Positions 27,831-36,772 of a stretch of DNA of 64,000 bases are shown here, piece after piece. The translations under genes were made by a program, and so were the position numbers. Position 1 is the stretch's first letter. Each line of letters opens with the position of its first letter. This DNA comes from Microlunatus lacustris. Its GTDB lineage: Bacteria > Actinomycetota > Actinomycetes > Propionibacteriales > Propionibacteriaceae. A model generated the notes under the pieces. The model was not told the origin of the DNA. It did no database searches and saw only the letters and a program-made list of their open reading frames with translations. The DNA lies in assembly GCA_039527025.1 (NCBI GenBank), contig BAAAJN010000004.1, forward strand, positions 186,001 to 250,000, written 5' to 3'.

Positions 27831-28745
27831 ATGTTCCCTCGCGCGATGGCCAGGAGCGGTGCGCGGATGGCGCGTGGACTGGCGGGCCGGCTGCGCGGAC
27901 TCGGCCGCGAGGAGCCGGGCGCTGACGAGGTGCAGGAGCTGCGGCGCCGCCTGCGGCAGGCGCGGAAGAAGCTCCGCTCCCGCGAGGCCGAGATCGCCCG
28001 GCTGAGCGAGGAGCTCGAGCACCGCACGGAGGAGATCGCCGCCATGCGCACCTCGCTGCGCGACCCGGACCCCTCGGTCGAGCTCCCCCCAGCGGTGGTG
28101 CAGACCATCCGACGGGTCGAGGAGGAGCACCTCAGCTACCTCTCGCCCGCCGACCTCTCGATGCTGGCGCGGCTGGTGGTGACCCTCGAGCGGGACGGCC
28201 GGCCCGGGCTCGTCGTCGAGACGGGCACCGCGCGCGGCGGCTCGGCCATCGTGATGGCGGCGGCGAAGGCGCCGGAGAGGTCGATGAAGGTGTACGACGT
28301 GTTCGGCATGATCCCGCCGCCGTCGGAGAAGGACGGCGAGGACGTGCACCGCCGCTACCAGCGGATCCAGGAGGGTCGCTCGCGTGGCGTCGGCGGGGAG
28401 CTCTACTACGGCTACCGGGACGACCTCTACCGCGAGGTGCAGGAGTCCTTCGCCCGGTGCGGCGTGGACGTGGCTGACCACCGGGTCGAGCTGGTCCGCG
28501 GGCTCTTCGCCGACACGCTCCACCTCGACGAGCCGGTGGCGCTGGCCCACCTGGACGGCGACTGGTACGAGTCGACGATGACCTGCCTGGAGCGGCTCGC
28601 CCCGTTGCTCGTGCCGGGGGGCCGGATCGTGCTCGACGACTACTACGCCTGGTCGGGGTGCAAGCGCGCGGTCGACGAGTACTTCGCCGACCGCCCGGGG
28701 TACCGGCTGGAGCGCCGGGCGAAGCTGCACGCGGTCCGGCTCTGA
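27831..28745 (+). CDS. TylF/CmcI-like O-methyltransferase with N-terminal coiled coil
   Basis: 304 aa. Residues about 30-75 are a charged coiled coil (LRRRLRQARKKLRSREAEIARL). The catalytic part has LVVETGTARGGSAIVMA (SAM site), a conserved YDVFGMIPPP, HLDGDWYESTMTCLERL and LVPGGRIVLDDYYAW (metal-binding Asp pair), as in macrocin O-methyltransferase TylF relatives. It probably methylates a sugar hydroxyl of the surface glycan. I choose ATG 27831, 5 bases after AGGAG (27821-27825), over GTG 27828. Confidence 0.82.
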   Translation: MFPRAMARSGARMARGLAGRLRGLGREEPGADEVQELRRRLRQARKKLRSREAEIARLSEELEHRTEEIAAMRTSLRDPDPSVELPPAVVQTIRRVEEEHLSYLSPADLSMLARLVVTLERDGRPGLVVETGTARGGSAIVMAAAKAPERSMKVYDVFGMIPPPSEKDGEDVHRRYQRIQEGRSRGVGGELYYGYRDDLYREVQESFARCGVDVADHRVELVRGLFADTLHLDEPVALAHLDGDWYESTMTCLERLAPLLVPGGRIVLDDYYAWSGCKRAVDEYFADRPGYRLERRAKLHAVRL

Positions 28746-28751
28746 CGGCCC

Positions 28752-28767
28752 GCCCGGTCGTCCGGGC
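28752..28767. terminator. small hairpin between convergent genes
   Basis: GCCCGG-TCGT-CCGGGC fills the 22-base gap between the convergent methyltransferase and glycosyltransferase genes. Six base pairs, no U-run. Confidence 0.45.
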
Positions 28768-30687
28768 TCAGCCCGCCCCTGGTCCCCGCAGCAGGTGCGC
28801 GGTCCCCTCGCCGTCGAACGCCAGCTCCAGCGGCGGCCGGCGCGACGTCGGTCGCCGGAGCGTCGTCTCCCAGCTGGCGTTGGCCAGCACGAGCCGGAGC
28901 CGCAGGGTCACCGCGTCGTCACCGGGCGCCCGCCCCCGGAAGGCCTCCGCCAGGTCGACCGCCGCGCGCACGCGGTACCGCCGCTTGGTCCGGCGCACCC
29001 GCACCGGCAGCCGGGTGACCTGCTCCGAGGTGGCCGAGACGGCGTCGAGGGTGACCTCCGCACGGTCCAGGGCGCCGGCCGGCCAGCGGCCGTCGACGTC
29101 GAGGTCCACCGCGACGACCAGCTCCCGCGGACCGGAGAAGGCACCGGAGCCCCGCTGCAACGGCTGCAGCCGTTGCCGCGCCCGGGCCGGCAGCCGCTCG
29201 GTCAGGGCGGTCGGCAGCGGGCGCCGGTGCCCGATCCGCACCACGGTGCACCGGACCTCGGCCAGGTCCACCCGCTCGGGTCTGCGCTCGACGGCCCGCG
29301 AGATGACGTCCCGCCACTGCCGCAGGAAGGCCCGGTGGTCGTGCTCAGCGGCGCGGGCCTCCGCGGCGACGCTCATCCGCGCGACGAGCGTCGGGTCGTC
29401 GATCATGGTGATGATCCGGTCGGCCATCCTCCGCTGGTCACCCGCCGGCACCAGGTAGCCCTCGACGCCGTCGGTGATCTGCTCCCGGGGCCCGTACTTG
29501 ATGTCGTAGGAGACCACCGGGCAACCTCGGCTCAGGCTCTCCAGGGTCGCCAGCGGATAGCCCTCGAAGTTGCTGGTGACGAGGAACCCCGTCGCGCTCC
29601 AGAGGGTGTCGCGGGCGTGCGGGTCCCAGCCGCAGAAGGTGATGTTGTCCGCCATGCCCAGCTGGGCCACCAGATCGGTCAGGGACGCCTGCAGCGATCC
29701 CTGGCCGTAGATGTGCAGCCTGGCCTGCGGTCGCTCCGCGACCACCAGGGCGAAGGCCCGGATCGCGTGGTCGAGCCGCTTCTGGCCCTCGAACCGGGAC
29801 ACGATGGTGAACTGGGCCTGTTCGCGCGCCGGTGGCGTCGCCGGACGGGCCGGCAGCTCCACCGGGTTGGACACGGTGTAGAGGTTGTCCCGGTTCCCGA
29901 AGCGTTCGGCCACGTCCTGCCGCTGGCGGTCGCTCAGCGTGACCAGGCCGTCCAGGTCGGGCAGCCGGGCGAACAGCGGCCCGTAGGTCGGCGAGAGCGC
30001 GGAGTTCCAGCGGCGTTCGCCGGCGAGGTGGATGTTGTGCATCAGGTGCAGCACGTGGAACCGCTCGTCGGTCAGCGGCAGCAGCGGCAGCAGCGCGTCC
30101 CGGCTGTCGCTGATGACGACGGCGCGGGGGGCGGGGCCGACGAGGTGCTGCAGCCAGTGCTGGCCCCAGCCCCGCTTGGCGTTCCAGGACCGGGTGGGCC
30201 GACCCTGCCGGTCGACCAGGGTGAACGGCGCGCGTTTGCCCTTGGCCGCGGGCGCAGGGGTGCGGACGTAGACCGACCCGTCGCTGCGCCGGTAGTCGCG
30301 GACCACGTCCTGGTCGGTCTCCGGCTCGCGGTAGGCGGTGTAGTGGACCGAACCGTCCGGGTGGCCGACGTCGACCGCGTCCAGCCCGGTCAGGACGGGC
30401 AGCGCCTCAGCCGTCGGTGCACCCAGGTCCAGCTCCTGCTCCCGGTAGTACTCGTAGAGGTTGAGCAGCCGCATGCCCGGCACCAGCTCGCCCCGGGCGG
30501 TCAGCCGCTCACGCTCGAGGGGGTAGAGCGGGTGCGGGTCGAAGCAGCAGATCGTCGTCTCGACGCCGGCGTGCTGGGTGAAGAGGCGGTTCCGCATCAG
30601 GTGCGCCCGGGTCTGCCCGCCGAAGCGGGCTCGGACCACGTTGGCCAGCGAGAGGTAGACGCCGCTGGGCAGCTCGAATTCGGGCAC
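28768..30687 (-). CDS. GT4 glycosyltransferase, TagE-like (poly-glycerol-phosphate glucosyltransferase type)
   Basis: 639 aa. The N-terminus (LPSGVYLSLANVVRARFGGQTRAHLMRNRLF) and LLNLYEYYREQE resemble TagE/GtfA-type enzymes that glucosylate wall teichoic acid. The GT-B C-domain has FTIVSRFEGQKRLDHAIRAF, LHIYGQG, NITFCGW, TSNFEGYPLATLESLSRG (EX7E) and VSYDIKYGPREQI. About 170 C-terminal residues form an extra beta-rich module. Start: GTG 30687 sits 7 bases after a TACACT -10, giving a probable leaderless mRNA; GTG 30714 would also be open. Divergent from the pyruvyltransferase fusion. Confidence 0.82.
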   Translation of the reverse strand: MPEFELPSGVYLSLANVVRARFGGQTRAHLMRNRLFTQHAGVETTICCFDPHPLYPLERERLTARGELVPGMRLLNLYEYYREQELDLGAPTAEALPVLTGLDAVDVGHPDGSVHYTAYREPETDQDVVRDYRRSDGSVYVRTPAPAAKGKRAPFTLVDRQGRPTRSWNAKRGWGQHWLQHLVGPAPRAVVISDSRDALLPLLPLTDERFHVLHLMHNIHLAGERRWNSALSPTYGPLFARLPDLDGLVTLSDRQRQDVAERFGNRDNLYTVSNPVELPARPATPPAREQAQFTIVSRFEGQKRLDHAIRAFALVVAERPQARLHIYGQGSLQASLTDLVAQLGMADNITFCGWDPHARDTLWSATGFLVTSNFEGYPLATLESLSRGCPVVSYDIKYGPREQITDGVEGYLVPAGDQRRMADRIITMIDDPTLVARMSVAAEARAAEHDHRAFLRQWRDVISRAVERRPERVDLAEVRCTVVRIGHRRPLPTALTERLPARARQRLQPLQRGSGAFSGPRELVVAVDLDVDGRWPAGALDRAEVTLDAVSATSEQVTRLPVRVRRTKRRYRVRAAVDLAEAFRGRAPGDDAVTLRLRLVLANASWETTLRRPTSRRPPLELAFDGEGTAHLLRGPGAG

Positions 30688-30694
30688 GGTCGGG

Positions 30695-30700
30695 AGTGTA
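30695..30700 (-). promoter_or_regulatory. -10 of leaderless promoter (TagE-like gene)
   Basis: TACACT on the reverse strand, 7 bases before the GTG at 30687. Confidence 0.5.
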
Positions 30701-30754
30701 GCCACGGGCTGCACCGCGGGCGTGTCAGTCGAGGGCCGGTGTCGGCGGCGTCGG

Positions 30755-30760
30755 TAGAGT
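30755..30760 (+). promoter_or_regulatory. -10 of divergent promoter (pyruvyltransferase-GT8 gene)
   Basis: TAGAGT on the forward strand, about 40 bases before the ATG at 30802, leaving room for the GAGGAG ribosome site at 30789-30794. Confidence 0.4.
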
Positions 30761-30801
30761 GCCAGGGCCGACCGGCGCGGAGACTACCGAGGAGCACGTG
30801 G

Positions 30802-33474
30802 ATGCCCAGCCTGGCCCGACGACTGGCTCGCCGTCACCTTCCCCACCGGGTGCGGCGGGCGGGTCTGGTGCTGGCCGGGCGGGAACCGGCCGCGGCGCCC
30901 GCGGCTGCCCAGCGCAAGGCCGTCGCGGCGGCCGCGCGGAAGGCAGCGCTCGCCGAGGCGAGGAAGACCACCGCCGAGCAGGTCCGCAAGGCCGTCGCGG
31001 CGGCCGAGGCCCGCGCGACCAACGCCCAGAAGGCTGCCGGTGCACCGGCCCAGCCCCTGTCCGACACCCTCCGCCGGGGCGGCAGCCTCGAGCAGGCGGT
31101 CAGCGCCGAGGTCCAGCACCTCCTGGCCGCCGGCGACGCGGACGGCGCACTGGCGCTCGGCACGGCGCTGGGCGAGCACCCCGCCACGGCGACCGCCGGC
31201 GACCTCGCCGTGGGGCTGGTCGCGGCCTCGCGCCGCGACCACGCCCTGGCCTGGGACCGGTTGGCTCCCCTGGCTCCGGAGGTCTGGAGCCGGCACGCCG
31301 CGCGCGCGTGGGTGGTCAGCGGGCTCGACCGCGACCCGGCTGCGACCCTGACCCAGCTGGAGGCGCTCGCGGCCCAGGCCCCGGACTGGGTGCCCACCCG
31401 GACCTGGCTCGACCTCCTGGGGCCGGTCTTCGGGCACGGCGACCACGACCTGGCGCGGGCCCTGCACGGGGTGCTCGACCAGCGGGTCGGCTCGGGCGAC
31501 GGCGTCGAGCACGACCTGGTGGTGCAGCGCGACTGGCTGCGCCGCTGGGTGGAGGCCGACCCCACCGGCCCCGTCGCCCCGCCGCCACCCGACGGTGCGG
31601 TCTCCTTCGCGATCATGGCCTACGACCACCCCGGCCGCAGCCGGGCCTCGGCCAACATCGGCGACCACGTGCAGAGCCTGGCCTCGCTCGGCCACGTCGT
31701 CCGGCACCAGGACCTGGAGTACGACGGGCCGCAGGACCTGCTCGACCTGCTGAGCCAGCTGCGCGGCCGGGTCCGGCCCGAGCTGGCCCGCCACGGGGTG
31801 CGGGGGCGGGTGCAGCTGCTGCAGATCGACCGCGACGCCTCGATGTACTCCGCCGTCCCGCCGGACACCTGGACGCTCGCCTTCGGCTGGTACATGCACG
31901 CCATCTTCGAGGCCAGGTACGGGTTCCCGTTCCATCCGGCGCTGCGGCCGATCTTCGTGTCCTTCCACGCCAGCAAGCGCGATCTGCTCGTCCCGGAGGC
32001 GGTGGAGTACCTCCGCCGCTACGCCCCGATCGGCTGCCGGGACTGGACGACGGTGGACATCCTGCTCTCGGTCGGGGTGCCGGCGTTCTTCTCGGGCTGC
32101 ATGACCACGACGGTCCGCACGGTCTTCCCGGACCAGGTGGAGCAGCCGCCGGCCCACGCACCGGTCGCCTACGTCGACATGCCGGCCGCCGGGGTGCCGG
32201 AGGGTGCGGTGACCTACGCCCACAGCAACGACAAGATCCGCTTCCGCAGCTTCGCCCGCAACGTCGGCGACGCCGTGTCGCTGCTGGAGACCTACCGGCG
32301 CGAGCACCCGGCCCTGGTGACCACCCGGCTGCACTGCTACCTCCCCGTCCGCGCCCTCGGGGTGCCCGTCGACTTCCAGCCCAACAACCGGTCCGACCCC
32401 CGCTTCGCCGGTCTGATCGACATCACCGACGACGAGTTCACCGCGATCCAGGAACGCGTGGACGGCCGGCTGGAACAGGTGCTCGGCGCCGCTCTGCGCG
32501 GGGCGCCGGTCGAGGAGGTCTACGCGCTCTGGCGCGAGCTGAACGCCGACGACGTCGCCCTGGCCGAGCAGCGGCGGGCGGCCTCCCACCCGCTGCCCGC
32601 CGCGCGGTCCGACCTGGCGGCCGAGCTGGCCCCGGTGCGCTCGCGCCTGGCCGACGTCTCGCCGGACGCCCTGCCGGTCGCCGTCGCCGTCGGCGCCGGG
32701 CAGGGCGAAGCCGCCCGCGTGCTGCTGTCCTCGGTGGCGGCGCACACCTCCCGGGTGGTGCACTTCCTGCTGCTGAGCCGGCACCCGGACGAGCTGGTGC
32801 TGGCTGAGCTGAGCGCTGCGGCGCCCGGCCACCACGTGCAGGTGGTCGACACCCGCACGGTGGGGGACGACCTGCGGGCCGCCGGGCGCAAGCTGCCGGC
32901 GGGCGACGTCGACCGGCTGCTCCTGCCGCACCTGCTGCCGGACGCCGCACGCGTGGTCCTGCTGCCAGCCGAGGCCGTGGTCGAGGGCGACGTCGCCGAG
33001 CTGGCCGACGTCGATCTCGGCGGTCAGGTGCTGGCCGCCCCGCAGCCGGCCGGGACCGGTTCGGCCAGCGGTTTCGCGGTGCTCAACACCGCGGCCAACC
33101 GGCTGCGCGACCAGACCGCCCCGGCCACCGAGCTGCGGCGCCGCGCCTACGGGCGGCACGCCTTCGACTTCGAGGCGTTCGACGTCTCCGTGCTGGTCGT
33201 GGACCTGCGGTCCTGGCGCGAGCACGAGGTGCTGGCGGAGGCGCAGAGCTGGATCGAGGAGTTCGGGCTCGGGTTCCGCGAGCTGCTGCACCTGGCTGTC
33301 GGACCTGCCCGGGCTGTCCTGCCTGCACGCTGGCACCAGGTGCCCGGGCGCGACGTGGTCGAGGGTGCCGCCCTGCTGCACTGGGCCGGTCGGACCAAGC
33401 CCTGGTCGGCCGAGGTGGTCTCCGCCCGAGCACGCTGGTGGGCCGCCGCGGCCCAGGCGGGGGTCCGGGCATGA
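30802..33474 (+). CDS. polysaccharide pyruvyltransferase-like / GT8-like fusion protein
   Basis: 890 aa. An Ala/Lys-rich helical N-terminus (residues about 20-80) is followed by a helical-repeat stretch. Residues about 270-560 look like a polysaccharide pyruvyltransferase domain (SRASANIGDHVQSLASLGHVVR, FVSFHASKRDLLVP, YAPIGCRDWTTVDILLSVGVPAFFSGCMTTTV, LVTTRLHCYLPVRALGVPVDFQ). Residues about 625-880 resemble a GT8 glycosyltransferase (VAVAVGAGQGEAARVLLSSV, FEAFDVSVLVVDLRSWRE, LLHWAGRTKPW). It may add pyruvate ketals and a sugar. Start ATG 30802 with GAGGAG 7 bases upstream. The much longer open frame from 28795 is antisense to the neighbour and not real. Overlaps the next ATG by 4 bases. Confidence 0.72.
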   Translation: MPSLARRLARRHLPHRVRRAGLVLAGREPAAAPAAAQRKAVAAAARKAALAEARKTTAEQVRKAVAAAEARATNAQKAAGAPAQPLSDTLRRGGSLEQAVSAEVQHLLAAGDADGALALGTALGEHPATATAGDLAVGLVAASRRDHALAWDRLAPLAPEVWSRHAARAWVVSGLDRDPAATLTQLEALAAQAPDWVPTRTWLDLLGPVFGHGDHDLARALHGVLDQRVGSGDGVEHDLVVQRDWLRRWVEADPTGPVAPPPPDGAVSFAIMAYDHPGRSRASANIGDHVQSLASLGHVVRHQDLEYDGPQDLLDLLSQLRGRVRPELARHGVRGRVQLLQIDRDASMYSAVPPDTWTLAFGWYMHAIFEARYGFPFHPALRPIFVSFHASKRDLLVPEAVEYLRRYAPIGCRDWTTVDILLSVGVPAFFSGCMTTTVRTVFPDQVEQPPAHAPVAYVDMPAAGVPEGAVTYAHSNDKIRFRSFARNVGDAVSLLETYRREHPALVTTRLHCYLPVRALGVPVDFQPNNRSDPRFAGLIDITDDEFTAIQERVDGRLEQVLGAALRGAPVEEVYALWRELNADDVALAEQRRAASHPLPAARSDLAAELAPVRSRLADVSPDALPVAVAVGAGQGEAARVLLSSVAAHTSRVVHFLLLSRHPDELVLAELSAAAPGHHVQVVDTRTVGDDLRAAGRKLPAGDVDRLLLPHLLPDAARVVLLPAEAVVEGDVAELADVDLGGQVLAAPQPAGTGSASGFAVLNTAANRLRDQTAPATELRRRAYGRHAFDFEAFDVSVLVVDLRSWREHEVLAEAQSWIEEFGLGFRELLHLAVGPARAVLPARWHQVPGRDVVEGAALLHWAGRTKPWSAEVVSARARWWAAAAQAGVRA

Positions 33475-34883
33475 GCGCGCAGCTCCGGAACGTGGCGGTC
33501 GTGCTGGCCGGCGGAACAGGGACCCGGGTGGGTCTGAGCATCCCCAAGCAGCTCATCAAGATCGCCGGCAAGCCGATCATCGAGCACACCATCGCGGCCA
33601 TGCAGCAGTCGCCGCTCGTCGACGAGATCCTCGTCCTGATGGCTCCGGGCTACCTCGACGAGGTGCGGGCCATCGTCCGCGGCGGCGGCTACGACAAGGT
33701 CAGCCAGATCCTCGAGGGAGCCGGCACCCGCAACGACACCACGGCCGCCGCGCTGGCCGCGCTCGGCGAGCAGGAGTGCAACGTCCTGCTGCACGACGCC
33801 GTCCGGCCCCTGGTCTCGCAGACGATCATCGCCGCGAACGTCGAGGCCCTGCAGCACCACCGCGCGGTCGACACCGCCATCCCCTCGGCCGACACCGTCA
33901 TCCAGGTCGGGGTGGCTTCGGAGACCATCGCCGACGTGCTCCCCCGGCACCTGCTGCGGCGCGGTCAGACCCCCCAGTCCTTCCGGCTCTCCACGATCCG
34001 CGAGGCCTACGCCATCGCCGCGCAGGACCCGGACTTCACGGCCACCGACGACTGCACCGTGGTGCTGCGCTACCTGCCCGACGTCGACATCGCCGTCGTC
34101 CCCGGGCACGAGCGGAACATGAAGGTCACCGAGCCGATCGACGTCTACATCGCCGACAAGCTGTTCCAGCTGACCTCGGCCGACATCCCGGCCGCGCTGA
34201 CCGAGGAGCAGTACCGCGCCGGCCTGGAGGGGCGCACCCTCGTCGTGTTCGGCGGGTCCTACGGCATCGGGGCCGACATCGCCGCCCTGGCGGCCCGCTA
34301 CGGCGCGGACGTGCGGACGTTCTCCCGCTCCAGCACCGGCACCCACGTGGAGCGTCGGTCCGAGGTGGCCGCCGTCGCCGCCGAGGTGCTCGCCGACACC
34401 GGCCGGATCGACTTCGTCGTGAACACCGCCGGCGTGCTGCCGCGCGGCGAGCTCACCGAGACCAGCGAGGAGACGATCTACGCCTCCACCGACGTCAACT
34501 ACCTGGCCCCGATCTTCATCGCGCAGGAGTTCCAGCCGCACCTGTCTGCCAGCCACGGCTCCCTGCTGCTGTTCACCTCGTCCTCCTACACCCGCGGCCG
34601 CTCGGGGTACTCGTTGTACTCCTCCGCCAAGGCCGCGGTCGTCAACCTCACCCAGGCCCTGGCTGATGAGTGGGCCGGCAGCGGCATCCGGGTGAACTGC
34701 ATCAACCCCGAGCGCACGTCGACGCCGATGCGCACCAAGGCGTTCGGCGAGGAGCCGGCGGGGACGCTGCTGACGTCGGAGGCCGTCGCCCGCCAGTCCC
34801 TGGACGTGCTGCTGTCCGGGCAGACGGGCCACGTGATCGACATCCGCCGTGAGGACGGTCCGGCCGCCATCGCCAACGGCTGA
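33471..34883 (+). CDS. bifunctional ribitol-5-phosphate cytidylyltransferase / ribulose-5-phosphate reductase (Bcs1/Acs1-like, TarI-SDR fusion)
   Basis: 470 aa. Residues 1-235 are an IspD/TarI cytidylyltransferase (VVLAGGTGTRVGLSIPKQ, LLHDAVRPLVS, RRGQTPQSFRL, TDDCTVVLRY). Residues about 243-460 are a short-chain reductase (LVVFGGSYGIGADIAAL, FVVNTAGVLPRG, catalytic YSLYSSAK, RVNCINPERTSTPMR). The same domain order in the Haemophilus capsule enzymes Bcs1/Acs1 makes CDP-ribitol from ribulose-5-phosphate, NADPH and CTP. CDP-ribitol would be the donor for the TagF-like modules upstream. ATGA overlap with the preceding gene. Confidence 0.88.
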   Translation: MSAQLRNVAVVLAGGTGTRVGLSIPKQLIKIAGKPIIEHTIAAMQQSPLVDEILVLMAPGYLDEVRAIVRGGGYDKVSQILEGAGTRNDTTAAALAALGEQECNVLLHDAVRPLVSQTIIAANVEALQHHRAVDTAIPSADTVIQVGVASETIADVLPRHLLRRGQTPQSFRLSTIREAYAIAAQDPDFTATDDCTVVLRYLPDVDIAVVPGHERNMKVTEPIDVYIADKLFQLTSADIPAALTEEQYRAGLEGRTLVVFGGSYGIGADIAALAARYGADVRTFSRSSTGTHVERRSEVAAVAAEVLADTGRIDFVVNTAGVLPRGELTETSEETIYASTDVNYLAPIFIAQEFQPHLSASHGSLLLFTSSSYTRGRSGYSLYSSAKAAVVNLTQALADEWAGSGIRVNCINPERTSTPMRTKAFGEEPAGTLLTSEAVARQSLDVLLSGQTGHVIDIRREDGPAAIANG

Positions 34884-34897
34884 CCCTGGACGCAGCA

Positions 34898-34929
34898 GGA
34901 CCCGGGGCGGCTGTGGCCGCCCCGGGTCC
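34898..34929. terminator. strong bidirectional terminator hairpin
   Basis: A perfect 14-bp stem (GGACCCGGGGCGGC / GCCGCCCCGGGTCC) with loop TGTG between the convergent TarI-SDR and EEP nuclease genes. It ends the glycan operon. Confidence 0.8.
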
Positions 34930-34951
34930 GGTGCTGTCCGAGGAGCTGAGC

Positions 34952-36316
34952 TCAGAGGACGACGTCGGCCACGATCATGTTGTGGTCCGACGGCCGGGTG
35001 GCGTCGACGGTCTTCATCACGTTGACGAAGCGCTTCGCGCCCTTGCTGCCCTTGACGGTGATCACGTCGATCCGCGAGCCGAAGCCGTTGGAGCCGGGGG
35101 TGAGCTTGGTCCTGAAGTGGTTGATCGTCGGGTACTGCAGGTTGACCCGGGTCTGGGCGTTCGCGGTGTCGAAGTAGCCGGCCTTGACCAGGTGGGCGTG
35201 GGCCACGTGCCCGCCCTTGTTGTTCTGCCAGGTGTTGATGTCGCCGGCGATGACCACCCGGTCGCCCGCGGTGTTCACCTTGGCCAGCCGGGAGGTGACT
35301 GCCGCGATCTGGCGGGCCCGCAGGGCCTCGTAGGACCGCTCCTTGGCCAGGTTGCCGCTGTGCCGGGCGTCCAGGTGCACGGAGGCGACCCAGAGCCGGG
35401 CGCCGGTGCGGCGGTCCTGGAAGCGGGCGTAGGCGGCGCTGCGGATGGTGCTGCGGGCGTCCCCGGCGAGCTTGGGCAGGTCGAGGGAGCAGCTGCTGCT
35501 GTAGTTGCGCTTGCCGGTCCTCTCCGAGCACGTGCTGATCAGGCTGTAGCGGCTGGTGTCGTAGAGGATGCGGGTGCCCTGGCTGCCGTGCTTGATACCG
35601 GGCTTGACGTAGGGGGTCTCCCGGACCAACCGGTACTTGGGGGCGCCCGCGCTGCGCATGGCCTTGACGAGGCTGGTGGTCTGCCGCGTGGAGCCGGTGG
35701 TGCTGGCGTTCTTGCCGTCGGCCCGACCCGGGCTCAGCTCCTGGACGGCGACGATGCCGGGGTTCTGGCTCTTGATCTCGCGGGCGACGTCGCTGGCCCG
35801 ACGCAGCCACTGCCGGCTACCGCCGAGCTTCGCCGAGCGGACGTTGAAGGACGCCACCCGGAGGTCGCTGCCCTTGGCCCTGGGGACCACCGCCTTGGGC
35901 AGCACCGCCTGCAGGTAGGGGTAGGCCCGGACGGTGGAGCCGTTGACCGCGGAGAGGCGGAAGTAGAGGTGGTTCGCCGAACCGACCGAGGCGCCGGCCG
36001 CGCTGGCCTGCGCCGCGCTCATCGTCCAGGACCGCCGGGCCTTGTTGATCGTGAAGACCCTGGCGCCCCGCCCGGCCGTCGGCAGGGAGGAGGACTTGCT
36101 CTTGCTGAAGCTGGTGAGGCCCGTCTCGATCTTGAAGGCCGAAGTGTTCCTGCCCTCGGTCGACCAGCGGAAGGTCACCTGGCCGGCTCCGGGACCCGCG
36201 GTGGCCTTGACGCTGGTGATCTTGGACGGTGTGGCCGCTGCCTGCGCCGGTGCGGCGGCCAGCAGGCCTCCGACCAGTGCGAGGGCGGCAGCAGCAGCCG
36301 GAAGTTTGCGAAGCAC
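34952..36316 (-). CDS. secreted endonuclease/exonuclease/phosphatase family protein
   Basis: 454 aa. Signal peptide: MLRKLPAAAAALALVGGLLAAAPAQA, cleaved near residue 26. Residues about 30-145 look like a fibronectin type III-type beta domain. The EEP domain follows with VASFNVRS, GIVAVQEL (metal Glu), ASVHLDARH, IAGDINTWQNN and a C-terminal RPSDHNMIVADV (catalytic SDH). Likely an extracellular DNase or phosphodiesterase. GTG start with GAGGAG 5 bases upstream. Its upstream region carries a GTGA-N6-TCAC dyad. Confidence 0.88.
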   Translation of the reverse strand: MLRKLPAAAAALALVGGLLAAAPAQAAATPSKITSVKATAGPGAGQVTFRWSTEGRNTSAFKIETGLTSFSKSKSSSLPTAGRGARVFTINKARRSWTMSAAQASAAGASVGSANHLYFRLSAVNGSTVRAYPYLQAVLPKAVVPRAKGSDLRVASFNVRSAKLGGSRQWLRRASDVAREIKSQNPGIVAVQELSPGRADGKNASTTGSTRQTTSLVKAMRSAGAPKYRLVRETPYVKPGIKHGSQGTRILYDTSRYSLISTCSERTGKRNYSSSCSLDLPKLAGDARSTIRSAAYARFQDRRTGARLWVASVHLDARHSGNLAKERSYEALRARQIAAVTSRLAKVNTAGDRVVIAGDINTWQNNKGGHVAHAHLVKAGYFDTANAQTRVNLQYPTINHFRTKLTPGSNGFGSRIDVITVKGSKGAKRFVNVMKTVDATRPSDHNMIVADVVL

Positions 36317-36772
36317 GGGATCTCCTCGATATGAGAACTGTCAGGAAATTCGGGGGCGAATTCCCTGCCTTGGACCCCGCCGGTACCCGATCGGTGGTGG
36401 TCTGGACCGAACTCTAGAGTTCCGGGATTGCCAGCCACAATTGTCGTTGGACCCGGTGGATCGGGACTTCTGCGAGTTCTGATCAGGCAGAAAGTCCCTT
36501 CCACGCCTAACCGCCCGTGATCACACCGTGATTGCGCTGTGATAGGTGTGACCGAGATCACCCGGCGCGAACCCGCGGTCCCACCGCGTCATCCGGCCTA
36601 GGGGCAGTGTGACGACGGAGTCCGTCTTCTCGTGACAGAACCGTGACGCTTCGGCGAGCGGACTGCGAAGCCTGGACAGCGGCGCCCACTTGTGCTCGTG
36701 GCGGTCGAGAGGTGGAGTCGGTGGCCGTGGAATCCTCTGGACAATGTGCGGCGCGCGGTATCGCCTCAGCTG
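36317..36772. other. 456-base intergenic region, lower G+C, with CRP-like dyads
   Basis: No gene is supported here. It is the promoter region for the reverse-strand EEP nuclease. GTGATCAC at 36517-36524 is a perfect palindrome and GTGA-CCGAGA-TCAC at 36548-36561 matches the core of actinobacterial CRP/cAMP-receptor sites. Both lie about 200-245 bases upstream of the nuclease start, so their use is uncertain. Confidence 0.4.

Noticed and set aside
20439..27925. Long forward open frames (1050 and 1203 codons) opposite the two TagF-like genes
   Set aside because: Sequence is low-complexity Gly/His/Gln/Arg, a mirror of the reverse-strand codon bias; the reverse frames carry catalytic motifs.
28795..30801. 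The first ~670 codons of the forward frame that ends at 33474
   Set aside because: This part is antisense to the TagE-like gene and has no motif; the real gene starts at 30802 with a ribosome site.
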